A stretch of DNA of 64,000 nt from NCBI RefSeq assembly GCF_013409995.1, contig NZ_JACCBX010000001.1:122932-186931 (forward strand), in the 5' to 3' direction. A program made the translations under genes and the position numbers. The notes beneath the pieces are model-generated. The model was not told the origin of the DNA. It saw nothing but the letters and a program-made list of their open reading frames with translations, and made no database searches. Below, piece after piece: positions 35,580-43,633 of the stretch; the first letter of the stretch is position 1; each line of letters begins with the position of its first letter. The stretch comes from Neobacillus driksii (GTDB lineage Bacteria > Bacillota > Bacilli > Bacillales > Cytobacillaceae).

Positions 35580-37283
35580 ATGAAAAAGTTTACAAAAGCA
35601 CTTTCACTTGCGGCTATTTCAGGTGCACTGATTTTAACAGGGGCATGTTCGAAACAGGAAGCAAGTAAAGGAGCAGAAAAAGTTGATGTCGCAAGCTTGC
35701 CTAAAGCTGGGGATTTTTCTAAAGAACTTGAGCTAAATTTATCAGGATCTGTTACAAGAGGCAAGGTTGAGGATGGAAACTATGTTCAAAAGAGATTAGA
35801 AGAGCAATTTAATATCAAAATTATCAATACAAAAACGGATACTTGGAATGCTGACCAGGTAAACTTAATGGTTGCATCCGGTGATCTTCCCGATACCTTT
35901 TCTTTTACTACAGGCGGAAAGACAGCACAAGAATTATATGATTCTGGCCTAACAAGAACCATTCCAAAAGAAATGCTGGAAAAATATGCCCCACGTTATA
36001 TGAAGATGTTATCTGAAAACCCTCCAGGTCCAATCATGAACCTGAAGAAGGGAACGGATAATGAATATCTACAATTAATTGGTCAATATGGTCATGTTGA
36101 TGGTTTAACTTGGAGCCCAACCTTCCGCCTCGATTGGCTGGAGAAATTAGGCATAGAGCCGCCTGGTGAAATCAAGCAAGTAGGACCAAGCGGAGGTCGC
36201 GAAAAAATCTATTATACAGATGGTGCTTACACGATTGATGAATTGGAAGAGATTTTGAAAGCCTTTACGTTCAACGATCCTGATGGGAATGGAAAGGACG
36301 ATACGTACGGAATTTCACCTTGGAATAGCAATACCAACTGGGCTGCTTCACTAACGGGTGCATTTGGAATTGCGCTTTCTGCTAATTATAACTTAATGGA
36401 AGATGACAAACTGGTTACGACTGAGATTTCACAAAAGTATAAAGCTTTTCTAAAGCAAATGGCAAAATGGTATGAAATGGGCTTAATTGACCCTGAATTT
36501 ACGACACTTGACGATAAGAAGAGCTGGGAAAAGTACAAGCAAGGAAAAGTCGGCTACTATATTGCACAGCCAGCCTATATTGCAATGGATGACTGGGCAA
36601 AAGGACGTGCACCTCAAAATATCGTCGAAAATCCAGAATCCACAGCTAAATTACTTGCGACAGCACCAGAAATAGGGAAAAATGGCCAACAAGGTGTAGG
36701 TGCATTTATTCCGGTTGGAAATTTAGCGGATGCATTCTATGTATCGAAGGATGTTACGGATGAGGAATTAGCCAGAATTCTACAAGTTTTTGATTATATT
36801 AACTTCGATAATGAAGCAAGATGGACCTTGTATGGTGAAATTGGCGAGCATTCTGATTGGGAAGGCGAACCGAATAAATCAGCGATTAAAGTGCGACCAG
36901 AATTTGCTGAGCAAGAAGGAAATTCAGGCTTCTGGGCCTACAACTTCCGTACGTATGATCAAGAGAGAACACAATGGTTTACATCTGAATATACGATGAA
37001 AGTAAAAGAAGATTTCTATGCACGTGAAGATGTGAAAGAAAAAATGGTCATTCGTCCATATAAGTGGGATTTATTAAACGAAACAAACATTAAGGAAGTT
37101 GAAAAGCGTTATAAAGGTCAACTTGATACCATTGTGGCTGAATTTAGAATGAAAGCCATCGTCGGCGAAATTGATATCGATAAAGAATGGGATAGTTACG
37201 TTGAAAACTGGATGAATAATGGCGGTAAAGAATTGCTGGCTGAGCTAGAAAAAGCGCCAAAGGCATCAGATTTAATGAAGTAA
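35580..37283 (+). CDS. Solute-binding lipoprotein 2 of sialoglycan importer
   Basis: This 567-residue LplA-type lipoprotein has lipobox LTGAC near residue 23. It is a close paralogue of the protein at 31835 and shares most of its residues. The divergent patches include SPWNSNTNWAASLTGAFGIALSANYN, near the expected ligand cleft, and a one-residue length change there. It is cotranscribed with the permeases and lies directly before the sialidase gene, so it is probably the main receptor, with the paralogue widening the ligand range (inference). A strong hairpin follows the stop. Confidence 0.88.
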   Translation: MKKFTKALSLAAISGALILTGACSKQEASKGAEKVDVASLPKAGDFSKELELNLSGSVTRGKVEDGNYVQKRLEEQFNIKIINTKTDTWNADQVNLMVASGDLPDTFSFTTGGKTAQELYDSGLTRTIPKEMLEKYAPRYMKMLSENPPGPIMNLKKGTDNEYLQLIGQYGHVDGLTWSPTFRLDWLEKLGIEPPGEIKQVGPSGGREKIYYTDGAYTIDELEEILKAFTFNDPDGNGKDDTYGISPWNSNTNWAASLTGAFGIALSANYNLMEDDKLVTTEISQKYKAFLKQMAKWYEMGLIDPEFTTLDDKKSWEKYKQGKVGYYIAQPAYIAMDDWAKGRAPQNIVENPESTAKLLATAPEIGKNGQQGVGAFIPVGNLADAFYVSKDVTDEELARILQVFDYINFDNEARWTLYGEIGEHSDWEGEPNKSAIKVRPEFAEQEGNSGFWAYNFRTYDQERTQWFTSEYTMKVKEDFYAREDVKEKMVIRPYKWDLLNETNIKEVEKRYKGQLDTIVAEFRMKAIVGEIDIDKEWDSYVENWMNNGGKELLAELEKAPKASDLMK

Positions 37284-37296
37284 TAAATTAAAAATT

Positions 37297-37330
37297 AAAT
37301 GTGGGTGCTTTGGTACCCACATTTATTTTG
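37297..37330 (+). terminator. Hairpin between binding protein 2 and sialidase
   Basis: AAATGTGGGT (37297-37306) pairs with ACCCACATTT (37315-37324), followed by ATTTTG. It separates importer genes from the enzyme genes and may terminate partially. Confidence 0.75.
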
Positions 37331-37357
37331 AATTACTTAGTTAGGAGCGATAATTTT

Positions 37358-38698
37358 ATGTCTACTATTCAAGCAGAAGCAATCTTTTATCCAAACCTTG
37401 CGGGGTCAAGGGCTTACAGGATTCCATCGATGATTACGACAACGAAGGGAACGGTAATCGCTGGCATTGATGCGAGAATTGTCGATCAAACTGACAATCC
37501 TAACCAAATCGATGCTTCAATCCGACGCAGTGAAGACCATGGTGTGACATGGGGACCTGTCCAAAAACTCGTAGCTTTTGCGGGTGAAGGCTTAGACGGA
37601 GCTGCCGCCATTGATACATCCCTTTTACAAGATGAAGAAACAGGAACAATCTTTATGATCTATTGTCATTCACCAGGAGGAATTGGTTTATGGAATAGTG
37701 AGCCGGGAATTGGATTTGATGGAGATGGCCGCCGCAAATTATATGATCAAAAAGGAAATGTATACTTTTTATCACAATCAGGAAACGTTTTTGATACTGA
37801 AAACAATGTAACGAGTTATACCGTTGACGAAAATGGTTATGTTTTCAATGATGGTCAAGCCGAGGGGAATATTTATTTTAAAAAGGGAATTGACCCTAAT
37901 GAAAGTTTACTAGAAGCAAGAACATGCTTTTTACAAATCATTCAAAGTGATGACGACGGACTGACTTGGTCCAAACCAAGAGAATTGAATGGTTCGGTTA
38001 AGGAAGAATGGATGAAGTTTATTGGATCAGGTCCTGGCTGCGGTATTCAACTAAAGCATGGGGAAAAGAAAGGCCGGTTAGTGTTCCCAATCTATTTTTC
38101 CAATGAAGCAGGAGCTCTGTCTTGTGCTTGTATGTATAGTGATGACCATGGTGTGACGTGGCAGCGCGGTGAATCTCCAAACGACGGAAGAGAGCTTGAC
38201 GGTGAGGTTCTATCAGCCAAAACCATCTCTGAAGGTAAACAATATTTAACAGAGTCACAAGTTATTGAATTGCCAACGGGTGAATTGAAGTATTATTTGC
38301 GAAACCATTATGGACTCCAAAGAACAGCCGTTACAACTAGTACAGACGGAGGCGAAACATGGGGCGATGTTACGTTTGATATGGAATTGATCGATCCAAT
38401 CTGTCAATCTAGTGTTGTTACTTATCCAGATTTAGGAGATGGAAAGGTACGAGTATTATTCTCCAACCCAGCGGATGAAAAAACGAGAGTAAAAGGAACT
38501 GTCCGCTTAAGTGAAGATGGCGGTAAAACATGGCCGTACAGCAAGGTAGTTGAAGACGGCTACTACGGGTATTCTTGCTTAACTGTCCTTAAAAATGGTG
38601 AAATTGGTGTCCTGTATGAACGCGTGTATGATTACGCTGATTGGAATAACATGGACATAGCGTTTGTTAAGTTTTCGTTAGATTGGTTGAAGTCTTAA
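37358..38698 (+). CDS. GH33 sialidase without signal peptide
   Basis: This 446-residue neuraminidase should cleave terminal sialic acids from imported oligosaccharides. It starts with an SAYRIPS-type R-I-P motif (RAYRIPSMI, near residue 18), giving the first Arg of the triad. Five Asp boxes (S-x-D-x-G-x-T-W) are visible: SEDHGVTW, SDDDGLTW, SDDHGVTW, STDGGETW and SEDGGKTW. The nucleophile Tyr is probably in the YGYSCL stretch near residue 410. No signal peptide, TM segment or sortase motif is seen, so the enzyme is cytosolic, unlike most known bacterial sialidases. The ATG at 37358 follows TTAGGAG at a long spacing. A GTG at 37301 lies in the hairpin and is rejected. Confidence 0.92.
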   Translation: MSTIQAEAIFYPNLAGSRAYRIPSMITTTKGTVIAGIDARIVDQTDNPNQIDASIRRSEDHGVTWGPVQKLVAFAGEGLDGAAAIDTSLLQDEETGTIFMIYCHSPGGIGLWNSEPGIGFDGDGRRKLYDQKGNVYFLSQSGNVFDTENNVTSYTVDENGYVFNDGQAEGNIYFKKGIDPNESLLEARTCFLQIIQSDDDGLTWSKPRELNGSVKEEWMKFIGSGPGCGIQLKHGEKKGRLVFPIYFSNEAGALSCACMYSDDHGVTWQRGESPNDGRELDGEVLSAKTISEGKQYLTESQVIELPTGELKYYLRNHYGLQRTAVTTSTDGGETWGDVTFDMELIDPICQSSVVTYPDLGDGKVRVLFSNPADEKTRVKGTVRLSEDGGKTWPYSKVVEDGYYGYSCLTVLKNGEIGVLYERVYDYADWNNMDIAFVKFSLDWLKS

Positions 38699-38734
38699 CT
38701 AGTTTTATAGCTAGTTATAATTGGAGGAATAAAC

Positions 38735-39739
38735 TTGAAGCAGATTCCATTATCTGAAAAGTTGTTTCATGGAGCCGTTTCACTGGAAAAAACAAAAGAG
38801 TATGTGAAGCCTTGGAGAATCCCTTTCGACAAGAAGGAGTTTTTTCCTCCAAACGGCATAAGTGGGCAAGCGGAGCTGCCGGCAGGGGTCCGAATTAAAA
38901 TCCGCAGTAATACCCAATTGATTAAGATTGGGATTGTGGAAGCAGCGGAATTGATGGAAATGGATTGTCTCATTGATGGTTCTCTAGTAAAAACAGCCTA
39001 TATTCCGACAGGGGACACAATGGTTTCCTTTGATTCCCTCGCTGGGCAATCAAAGTTGATTGAAATCTATTTATCTCAAAAAGTACCTGTTTCTATTTCA
39101 GGAATTTGGATTGATGAAGGGGCAGAGTGGGAACTGGTAGATGATTCCCGTTTGCGCTGGATTACGTATGGGAGTTCTATCACGCATTGCTACTATTCAG
39201 ATAGTCCATCGCAAACATGGCCGGCGCTGGCTGCTAAGAAGATGGATTTCCATTTAACCTGCCTAGGGTATAGTGGAAATTGTCATTTAGAGCCAATGGT
39301 AGCAAGAATGATGCGTGATCTTCCGGCTGATTTTATTTCGATATGTGCAGGAATTAATATCGTAGGTGGAAATACATTATCGGAAAGAACTTTTTCCCCC
39401 GCCTTGATTGGGTTTATCGAAACAATTCGTGATGTGCACAAGGATGTGCCGCTGGTGATCATTTCTCCTATTTTTCACAGGGAGAGTGAAAAAATTGAAA
39501 ATCAAGTTGGATTGTCACTGGAAAAAGTGAGATACGAAATTGTTCAAATCGTTGATCTGTTTAAGAGTCATGGCGATCAAAACATCTATTATATAGACGG
39601 GCTTGACTTGTTTGGCGAAGAATATGAAAAATTCATGCCTGATGGACTGCATCCAAACGGAGCAGGCGACAAAATCATGGCAGTACGTTTCCAGCAGTTG
39701 ATCGAATCGCACGTGCCAATAATAGTAATACCTAGTTAA
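38735..39739 (+). CDS. SGNH/GDSL hydrolase, candidate sialate O-acetylesterase
   Basis: This 334-residue protein has an N-terminal beta-rich domain (about 1-130, CE2-like in position) and a C-terminal SGNH hydrolase. The block residues are seen: Ser148 in YGSSIT, Gly in LGYSGN (about 178-182), Asn207 in CAGIN, and Asp303/His306 in PDGLHPNG. It lacks a signal peptide. Lying between sialidase and nanA, it probably removes O-acetyl groups from sialic acid (NanS-like role), but no sequence feature proves that substrate, and acetylated GlcNAc or xylose is possible. It starts with TTG after TTGGAGG. Confidence 0.75.
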   Translation: MKQIPLSEKLFHGAVSLEKTKEYVKPWRIPFDKKEFFPPNGISGQAELPAGVRIKIRSNTQLIKIGIVEAAELMEMDCLIDGSLVKTAYIPTGDTMVSFDSLAGQSKLIEIYLSQKVPVSISGIWIDEGAEWELVDDSRLRWITYGSSITHCYYSDSPSQTWPALAAKKMDFHLTCLGYSGNCHLEPMVARMMRDLPADFISICAGINIVGGNTLSERTFSPALIGFIETIRDVHKDVPLVIISPIFHRESEKIENQVGLSLEKVRYEIVQIVDLFKSHGDQNIYYIDGLDLFGEEYEKFMPDGLHPNGAGDKIMAVRFQQLIESHVPIIVIPS

Positions 39740-39764
39740 TTTTAATCTAAAAAGAGGTGGGAAT

Positions 39765-40415
39765 ATGTTTCACGCTGGCTACATGGAGAAGTTAAATACA
39801 ATTATGGAATGGATCATGAGATTTTTTGTCCTTCAATTAATTTGGATATTATTCTGTCTTGTGGGACTGGTGATTGGAGGCATATTCCCGGCCACTTTTA
39901 CGATGTTTGCGATTTGCCGAAAATGGCTTAATAAACAAACGGAATTTCCCATTTTTCGAACGTTCTGGGATATGTACCGTAAAGGCTTTCGCAAAACCAA
40001 TCTTCTAGGTTGGGTTACCACGTTAACGGGTTTGAGTCTCTATTATTATTTCCAGCTGTTCAAAGGAGCAGAGGGAATGATCGATCTTGTTTTACTCATT
40101 GTCGTGTGGATTGCAGGAATCCTTTATTTGATGACGGTCCTGCTTATGATTCCAGTCTATGTCCATTTTGACATCAAACTGATTAACGTTGTTAAATATG
40201 CACTGATTATTGCTATTTCAAATCCATTTCATTGTCTAAGTATGGCGGCGCTTATTATTAGCTTCAGCATGGTAATGATTATAATTCCAGGACTAATTCC
40301 GTTTTTTAGTTTCAGTGTGCTGGCGTTTGGACTAATGTGGATGGCAAAATCTGCTTTTACGAGAATGGAAAAAAAGGTTTCAAAATTAGAGAAGATAAAT
40401 AATAGCTTAGTATAA
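39765..40415 (+). CDS. DUF624 (YesL-like) membrane protein
   Basis: This 216-residue membrane protein has about five hydrophobic segments and matches the YesL/DUF624 group, which occurs in many Bacillus and Paenibacillus glycan operons next to Lpl/Yes importers. Typical are the N-terminal NTIMEWIMRFFVLQLIWILFCL and the FRTFWDMYRKGFRKTNLLGW loop. The function of the family is not known. AGAGGTGGG precedes the ATG, and it is tightly spaced with its neighbours, so it belongs to the sialoglycan operon. Confidence 0.82.
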   Translation: MFHAGYMEKLNTIMEWIMRFFVLQLIWILFCLVGLVIGGIFPATFTMFAICRKWLNKQTEFPIFRTFWDMYRKGFRKTNLLGWVTTLTGLSLYYYFQLFKGAEGMIDLVLLIVVWIAGILYLMTVLLMIPVYVHFDIKLINVVKYALIIAISNPFHCLSMAALIISFSMVMIIIPGLIPFFSFSVLAFGLMWMAKSAFTRMEKKVSKLEKINNSLV

Positions 40416-40441
40416 AAACTTGATTTAAAAAGGTGGATATC

Positions 40442-41617
40442 ATGACACAGTTAAGAATCGGTGTAATTGGTACAGGATTAAGGAGTACGATTGCGAAATA
40501 TTGGCATAACCCTGATGGAAACTCAGTTGTAGTGGGCGCGGCTGATGTGTCTTCGAAGGCGCTGGAAAGATTTAAAAACGAGATTGATAAAGATGTATTT
40601 GTAACGACTGATTATAAGGAGCTGCTAAAAAGACAAGACATCGATGCCATTGCGATTTTATCCCCAGATTATTTACACGAAGAGCATGCAGTCGCTGCCT
40701 TACAGGCAGGAAAACATGTATATTGTGAAAAGCCTTTGGCTATCACTCCTGAAGGCTGTGACAGAGTTCTTGATGAAGCCCAAAAATCAGGAAAACATTT
40801 AATGATTGGTTTTAATATGCGCTACATGAGCATGTACCAAACGATGAAAGAAATTATTGATTCGGGTGTCATTGGCGATATCAAAGCCGTATGGGTCAGA
40901 CATTTTGTCGGACTTGGAGGCTATTATTATTACCACGATTGGCATGGTACTGCAGCAAATACAACATCATTATTGTTACAAAAGGCCTCTCATGATATCG
41001 ATGTGATTCATTGGCTGACAGGCAGTTATGCAACCAAAGTATCGGCTTTTGGAAGTCTAGATTATTATGGCGGGGACAAACCGAATGACCTGCATTGCCC
41101 GGATTGCGAACTCAAAGATACTTGTCCAGACGCTAGTTTACAAACATTAACACAGTGTGCCTTCAGAGAAGAAATCGATGTAGAAGATAATAATATGCTG
41201 ATTATGGAGTTAGAGGGCGGCATTAAAGCTTCTTATATGCAATGCCATTTTACACCTGACTATTCGCGAAATTATACCTTTATTGGAACAAAAGGCCGTC
41301 TCGAAAATGATGATGTGAATGACAAGGTCTATGTGAAAACTAGAAAATCAGGTTCGTGGCATGAGATGAGTGATATCACCTATGAAATGAAGAAAATGCC
41401 TGGGACTCATAGCGGTGCAGATCCACGCATCTGTCAGGATTTTGTGAATTTAGTTTTATTTAATAAGCAGCCGTTAACAACACCTTTTGCTGGCCGTATG
41501 AGTGTTGCTGTTGGCTGTGCAGCGACAGAATCGATTCGCTCAGGCGGAAAAGTTGTTCAGATTGAGCAAGGGAGACATAAACCAACTCAATCAGGTTTAG
41601 AATTTGTAGAATTATAG
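40442..41617 (+). CDS. Gfo/Idh/MocA-family oxidoreductase
   Basis: This 391-residue NAD(P)-dependent protein has an N-terminal Rossmann fold (RIGVIGTGLRS, residues 4-14), EKPLAITPEGC near 95 with the conserved Lys, and KASHDIDVIHW near 185 with the catalytic His. A Cys cluster (CPDCELKDTCPDA then QCAF, about 218-240) is inserted, a feature of a subgroup of the family. Immediate placement before nanA suggests work on a sialic acid form. E. coli NanY (YjhC) and R. gnavus NanOx of this family convert 2,7-anhydro-Neu5Ac to Neu5Ac. That role is only a hypothesis here. The ATG at 40442 follows AGGTGG. An upstream GTG overlaps that site. Confidence 0.85.
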   Translation: MTQLRIGVIGTGLRSTIAKYWHNPDGNSVVVGAADVSSKALERFKNEIDKDVFVTTDYKELLKRQDIDAIAILSPDYLHEEHAVAALQAGKHVYCEKPLAITPEGCDRVLDEAQKSGKHLMIGFNMRYMSMYQTMKEIIDSGVIGDIKAVWVRHFVGLGGYYYYHDWHGTAANTTSLLLQKASHDIDVIHWLTGSYATKVSAFGSLDYYGGDKPNDLHCPDCELKDTCPDASLQTLTQCAFREEIDVEDNNMLIMELEGGIKASYMQCHFTPDYSRNYTFIGTKGRLENDDVNDKVYVKTRKSGSWHEMSDITYEMKKMPGTHSGADPRICQDFVNLVLFNKQPLTTPFAGRMSVAVGCAATESIRSGGKVVQIEQGRHKPTQSGLEFVEL

Positions 41618-41663
41618 AAGAACAACTGCCAGTTTACTATAAAAGTCTAAAGGGGATACCAAC

Positions 41664-42599
41664 ATGAAAGCTTGGGATTTAGATCAATTTAAAGGTGTAT
41701 TTGTTGCCATGTATTCTGCCTATGATGAGGCAGGCGAGGTTTGTGAGGAACGAGTGAAAAAGCTGGCACGTTCCTATGTAAATAGCGGAGTAACAGGTTT
41801 ATATGTCGGAGGCAGCTCTGGCGAGGGGATCCTGCAAACAGCGGAAGAAAGAAAGAAAGTAGTAGAAGCTGTTACAGAAGAGGTTGGCCGCGAGCTAACG
41901 ATTATCGTCCATGTTGGGGCAAATTCTACAAAAGAAAGCAAAGAGCTTGCGATTCATGCAGAGAAATGTGGTGCCCATGCGATCTCAGCCGTTCCAGCAA
42001 TCTATTACCGTTTGTCGGAGCAATCGGTTGAAAAGCATTGGCAGGAAATGATCGACAGCACTTCATTGCCATTTATTATTTACAACATTCCACAGACAAC
42101 AGGATTCAATTTAACTCAATCACTATTCCAAAAAATGGCTGCTCAAGAAAAAGTAATTGGAATTAAGATGTCTGGAGAAAGTGTTTTTGATTTGCAACAA
42201 TTTAAAGCAAATGCTGGAAAAGAGTTTCTCGTTTATAACGGACCAGATGAACAATTCTTAGGCGGACGTATCATGGGAGCAGATGGTGGTATTGGCGGAA
42301 CATACGGTGTTATGCCGGAATTATTCTGCGTACTTGACCAATTATATAAAGCAAATGAAATCGAAAAGGCTCAAAAATTACAATTTGAAATTAATAGCGT
42401 GATTAAAAAGCTATTAAGCTATCCATCTTTATACGGTGCTTGTAAGTATATTTTATCACTAAGAAATATTGAAACAGGTTCTCCAAGACTTCCATTATTA
42501 CCTGTAACTCAGCAAGACCATGCATCCCTTGCTAAATTAAATGATACGATCCAAGCACTAATAAACACCTATAGAAATGAAGTAGAAAAAGTATATTAA
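41664..42599 (+). CDS. nanA: N-acetylneuraminate lyase
   Basis: This 311-residue class I aldolase of the DHDPS/NAL family cleaves N-acetylneuraminate to ManNAc and pyruvate. The Schiff-base lysine is Lys168 in IGIKMS, the catalytic Tyr140 lies in IIYNIPQ, and the pyruvate-binding GGSSGEG motif is at 49-55. Sequence alone cannot fully separate NAL from other DHDPS-like aldolases. The sialidase upstream and nanE/nanK downstream make the assignment strong. The ATG follows AAAGGGG. A 348-nt gap separates it from nanE. Confidence 0.9.
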   Translation: MKAWDLDQFKGVFVAMYSAYDEAGEVCEERVKKLARSYVNSGVTGLYVGGSSGEGILQTAEERKKVVEAVTEEVGRELTIIVHVGANSTKESKELAIHAEKCGAHAISAVPAIYYRLSEQSVEKHWQEMIDSTSLPFIIYNIPQTTGFNLTQSLFQKMAAQEKVIGIKMSGESVFDLQQFKANAGKEFLVYNGPDEQFLGGRIMGADGGIGGTYGVMPELFCVLDQLYKANEIEKAQKLQFEINSVIKKLLSYPSLYGACKYILSLRNIETGSPRLPLLPVTQQDHASLAKLNDTIQALINTYRNEVEKVY

Positions 42600-42610
42600 T
42601 AGGTTATTAG

Positions 42611-42638
42611 TTGTCCTTCATAGCTTTATGAAGGACAA
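42611..42638 (+). terminator. Hairpin after nanA
   Basis: TTGTCCTTCAT (42611-42621) and ATGAAGGACAA (42628-42638) form a perfect 11-bp stem with a 6-nt loop. No T run follows, so it may be an mRNA-end stabiliser. Its outer TTGTCCT/AGGACAA recalls the stem of the array at 1-600. Confidence 0.5.
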
Positions 42639-42746
42639 ACTGCATTAAAGAATAGCTGTTGATTTGCGCTCCTGTAACCAGCGAAAGAAAATAAGCGAAT
42701 ACTTTTCGGTTAAATGTAGAATGGAGCCTGTTTCGGGGGGAATAAG

Positions 42747-42880
42747 GGGAAGTTTTCCGGTTATGCAAAGGGATATTATCCGATTTCACCTATTTCTGGG
42801 AAATAGGCGGAATCCCTCCGTCTATTTAGGCTATTTTTAATAGTAATAACTGATTAAGCGGAATTTTTCCGTCTATTTAG
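42747..42880. repeat. Short imperfect palindromic repeats between nanA and nanE
   Basis: The 348-nt gap contains no gene I can support but has repeated GGAA-N-TTCC-like units. The clearest two are GCGGAATCCCTCCGTCTATTTAG (from 42807) and its counterpart from 42858, 51 nt apart and differing mainly in the central bases. Weaker related units are GGAAGTTTTCCGG near 42749 and GGATATTATCCGAT at 42771. They look like a small interspersed repeat family. Effect on nanE expression is unknown. Confidence 0.55.
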
Positions 42881-42947
42881 ATCCTTAAAATAAATAAAGT
42901 CAACAATGCCCTTTTTCACAGTATAAAAATAATAAGGAGATCATAAC

Positions 42948-43631
42948 ATGAACACTCATCCTTTTTTTACAACAATACACAAAGATTTAATTGTTTCTTG
43001 CCAGGCGCTTGAACATGAGCCGCTGCACGGATCAGAAATCATGGCGAAAATGGCTCAGGCAGCTAAGGAAGGCGGTGCAAAGGTAATTCGAAGCAATTCC
43101 GCAGTTGATGTCGCTGCGATTAAACTCCAAACAGGACTACCGGTCATTGGTTTAGTCAAGCGTGATTATCCAGACAGTGAAGTCTTTATCACAGCAACCC
43201 TTAAAGAGGTAAAGGAACTATTGGCAGTAGAGGCAGATGTCATTGCACTAGACGCCACTTATCGCAAGCGGCCAAATGGGGAAATCCTAAAAGATTTAGT
43301 GGACTATATCCATGAAAATAGTAATGCGTTAGTAATGGCGGATATTGCAACGATTAGGGATGCGGAATATGCGTTAGAGTGCGGTGTAGATATGGTCTCT
43401 ACGACTCTTTCAGGCTATACAGATGACAGTCCAAAACAACATGATCCAGATTTTGAACTAGTCGAACAGCTTTCTAAGCGGTTACCCATCCCTGTTATTG
43501 CAGAAGGCCGCATCCAAACACCAGAGCAAGCACGCAAAATGCTGGAATTGGGCGCTTGGTCGATAGTGGTAGGAGGAGCCATTTCAAGGCCGCAATTAAT
43601 CACAAAAGCTTTTGCGGAAGGAATTCGCTAA
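42948..43631 (+). CDS. nanE: N-acylglucosamine-6-phosphate 2-epimerase
   Basis: This 227-residue TIM-barrel enzyme converts ManNAc-6-phosphate to GlcNAc-6-phosphate. Family marks are LIVSCQALEHEPLHGSEIMAKM at the start, GGAKVIRSNS, GLVKRDYPDSEVFITAT with the catalytic Lys, DATYRKRPNG, and IAEGRIQTPEQARKMLELGA with VVGGAISRP for phosphate binding. AAGGAGA precedes the ATG. Its stop lies two bases before the nanK start, so the two are translationally coupled, although nanK acts first in the pathway. Confidence 0.95.
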   Translation: MNTHPFFTTIHKDLIVSCQALEHEPLHGSEIMAKMAQAAKEGGAKVIRSNSAVDVAAIKLQTGLPVIGLVKRDYPDSEVFITATLKEVKELLAVEADVIALDATYRKRPNGEILKDLVDYIHENSNALVMADIATIRDAEYALECGVDMVSTTLSGYTDDSPKQHDPDFELVEQLSKRLPIPVIAEGRIQTPEQARKMLELGAWSIVVGGAISRPQLITKAFAEGIR

Positions 43632-43633
43632 GA

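Noticed and set aside
37301..37357. N-terminal extension of the sialidase, possibly a signal peptide
   Set aside because: The GTG start lies in the 37297-37324 hairpin, and the added residues (GALVPTFILNYLVRSDNF) lack a signal-peptide layout.
42611..42638. Calling the nanA hairpin a member of the 53-bp repeat family
   Set aside because: Only the outer TTGTCCT/AGGACAA bases agree, and the rest of the unit is absent.
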